Assembly: GCA_017645945.1 (NCBI GenBank)
Contig: JAGCNL010000077.1
Coordinates: forward strand, 1 to 64,000
Length of the DNA: 64,000 nucleotides
Direction of reading: 5' to 3'
DNA from: Salinivirgaceae bacterium
GTDB lineage: Bacteria; Bacteroidota; Bacteroidia; Bacteroidales; SZUA-534
The notes beneath the pieces are model-generated. The model ran no database searches, was not told the origin of the DNA, and worked only from the letters and a program-made list of their open reading frames with translations. This document shows positions 63,091 to 64,000 of the stretch, piece by piece; positions within the stretch are counted from its first letter, which is position 1; each line of letters opens with the position of its first letter. Position numbers and translations under genes: made by a program.

Positions 63091-63101
63091 TACCTAAAAC
63101 G

Positions 63102-63115
63102 ATAGTGTACACTAT
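63102..63115. promoter_or_regulatory. Perfect 14-bp palindrome before the ketosynthase gene
   Basis: ATAGTGTACACTAT reads the same on both strands and ends directly against the ATG of the ketosynthase gene, in the 25-base gap after the thioesterase gene. It could bind a dimeric regulator or form a hairpin over the start of translation. No function is shown. Confidence 0.5.
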
Positions 63116-64000
63116 ATGAAGATTTACATAAATGCCGACTCGATTGTAACGCCGATAGGATTCGGCACGCAGGAAAACCTTGCGGCGCTTTGCTCATATC
63201 GAAGCGGACTTTCAAACCATACCACCTCCGATGTGTCGGACACGCCGATGATGATGTCGGAGTTTCACGACCACTCAATCCGTCTCGAGTCGAAAATTCT
63301 CGACCTGGAATCGCAATACACCAAATTCGAAAGGCTGGTGATAATGGCCATCACCGACATTCTCGACCAAAGTCATATCGATTTGGAAGACAAGACGGTA
63401 GGCATTGTTATTTCAACCACTAAAGGAAATTCAGTGCTGATTGACCACACCGTTGAATCGCAGGACGGGCGCGTGTCGCTTTGGAAAACATCGGACCGCA
63501 TCGGGCGCTACTTTAGCGCCGCCAACCGCCCAATTATCGTGTCAAACGCTTGTATTTCAGGACTTTCAGCATTGATTATTGGCAAACGGCTCATTGAGGC
63601 TGGGGTGTTCGAGAGTGTGATTGTGGCAGGCTGCGACGTGCTTACCCACTTCATTACCAGCGGTTTCAAATCGTTCAAATCGCTGAGCTCAAAACGTTGC
63701 GTGCCTTTCGATGCGCGCCGCGACGGGCTGAACCTTGGCGAGGGCGCAGGTGCCGTGCTTCTGTCGCCCAACCACGACGAAAACAGCGTTGTGCTTGCCG
63801 GAGGCGCCATCAGCAACGACGCCAACCACATCTCAGGGCCGTCGCGCACGGGCTACGAGCTGAACCTGGCCATCCGCGGAGCAATGCGTGAGGCTGGAGT
63901 GGAGTCCGCCGACATCAGTTTCGTGAATACCCACGGCACCGCCACCGTCTACAACGACGAGATGGAGTCGAAAGCCGTGACGCTGGCCGAACTGCAGAAC
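63116..64000 (+). CDS. Beta-ketoacyl-ACP synthase, N-terminal part
   Basis: The frame is open from the ATG at 63116 to the window end, giving 295 codons with no stop. It reads as a thiolase-fold condensing enzyme. The start is MKIYINADSIVTPIGFGTQE. The nucleophile is Cys146 in SNACISGLSALIIGKRLIEA. The block DARRDGLNLGEGAGAVLL follows, and the first catalytic histidine is His273 in VNTHGTATVYNDEMESKAV. The rest of the C-terminal domain with the second histidine is outside the window. Together with the dehydratase and thioesterase, this suggests a secondary fatty-acid-type pathway (aryl polyene or similar) rather than housekeeping lipid synthesis. Assignment to a particular pathway needs the downstream genes. 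Confidence 0.88.
   Translation, partial: MKIYINADSIVTPIGFGTQENLAALCSYRSGLSNHTTSDVSDTPMMMSEFHDHSIRLESKILDLESQYTKFERLVIMAITDILDQSHIDLEDKTVGIVISTTKGNSVLIDHTVESQDGRVSLWKTSDRIGRYFSAANRPIIVSNACISGLSALIIGKRLIEAGVFESVIVAGCDVLTHFITSGFKSFKSLSSKRCVPFDARRDGLNLGEGAGAVLLSPNHDENSVVLAGGAISNDANHISGPSRTGYELNLAIRGAMREAGVESADISFVNTHGTATVYNDEMESKAVTLAELQN

Overview
The window looks like a chromosomal segment of an uncultured or unnamed member of the order Bacteroidales (phylum Bacteroidota). Several things point there. Type IX secretion genes are present: sprA, porQ and a plug-type protein. A secreted leucine-rich-repeat protein carries a C-terminal end like a T9SS sorting signal. GldA, the ExbB-membrane protein-ExbD-ExbD set and the rsfS-ftsH-DUF2007-cdsA-psd gene order are also typical of the phylum. 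Shine-Dalgarno sequences are not evident, and several upstream regions carry the Bacteroidota -7 box TAnnTTTG. The best example is rpiB, with TTTG, a 19-base spacer and TAATTTTG. I cannot name a genus.

Layout from left to right. (1) 1-13 kb: the N-terminus of a secreted protein cut by the window edge, tamB divergent from tsaD, a HEAT-repeat protein, uppP, cysE, an unknown exported protein, and a 1094-residue modular surface protein ending in an S74-type self-cleaving chaperone. (2) 13-19 kb: rnr with a PAP2-like membrane protein, a HAD phosphatase and dxs. (3) 18.9-23.7 kb: an AT-rich accessory pocket in which an XRE regulator is divergent from a lipoprotein gene, with a matched pair of inverted operator-like sites between them. 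Decayed fragments of a T9SS plug gene and of a second XRE gene flank the pair. The intact plug gene and an MFS sugar transporter follow. (4) 23.8-30.3 kb: the GGGtGRT / NifU-like pair, then rsfS-ftsH-DUF2007-cdsA-psd and a small 2[4Fe-4S] ferredoxin. (5) 30-35 kb: comEC and the exb operon, then tRNA-Ser(GGA). (6) 35-42 kb: rpiB, gldA, coaX, kdsB, purD, a membrane protein and a PurM-family AIR synthase. (7) 42.3-47.4 kb: a complete AT-rich type III restriction-modification pair with res before mod. (8) 47.4-59 kb: a MazG-like gene, tRNA-Ser(GCT) and the ruvA-sprA-porQ set, then an unknown outer-membrane-type gene flanked by about 117-bp direct repeats copied from the 5' end of ruvA. (9) 59-64 kb: a BspA-like LRR surface protein, and the start of a hotdog dehydratase / thioesterase / ketosynthase operon that runs off the window and resembles the beginning of an aryl-polyene-type cluster.

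Much of the content concerns the cell envelope: secretion (SprA, PorQ, plug), exported cargo (LRR protein, S74 protein, lipoprotein), lipid and wall precursors (CdsA, Psd, UppP, KdsB, Dxs) and energised transport (ExbB/ExbD). The points most worth a second look are the XRE-lipoprotein locus with its paired operators and flanking gene fragments, the direct-repeat-flanked gene beside ruvA, the repeat-rich S74 protein, the GGGtGRT / NifU-like pair, and the fatty-acid-type operon cut by the right edge.
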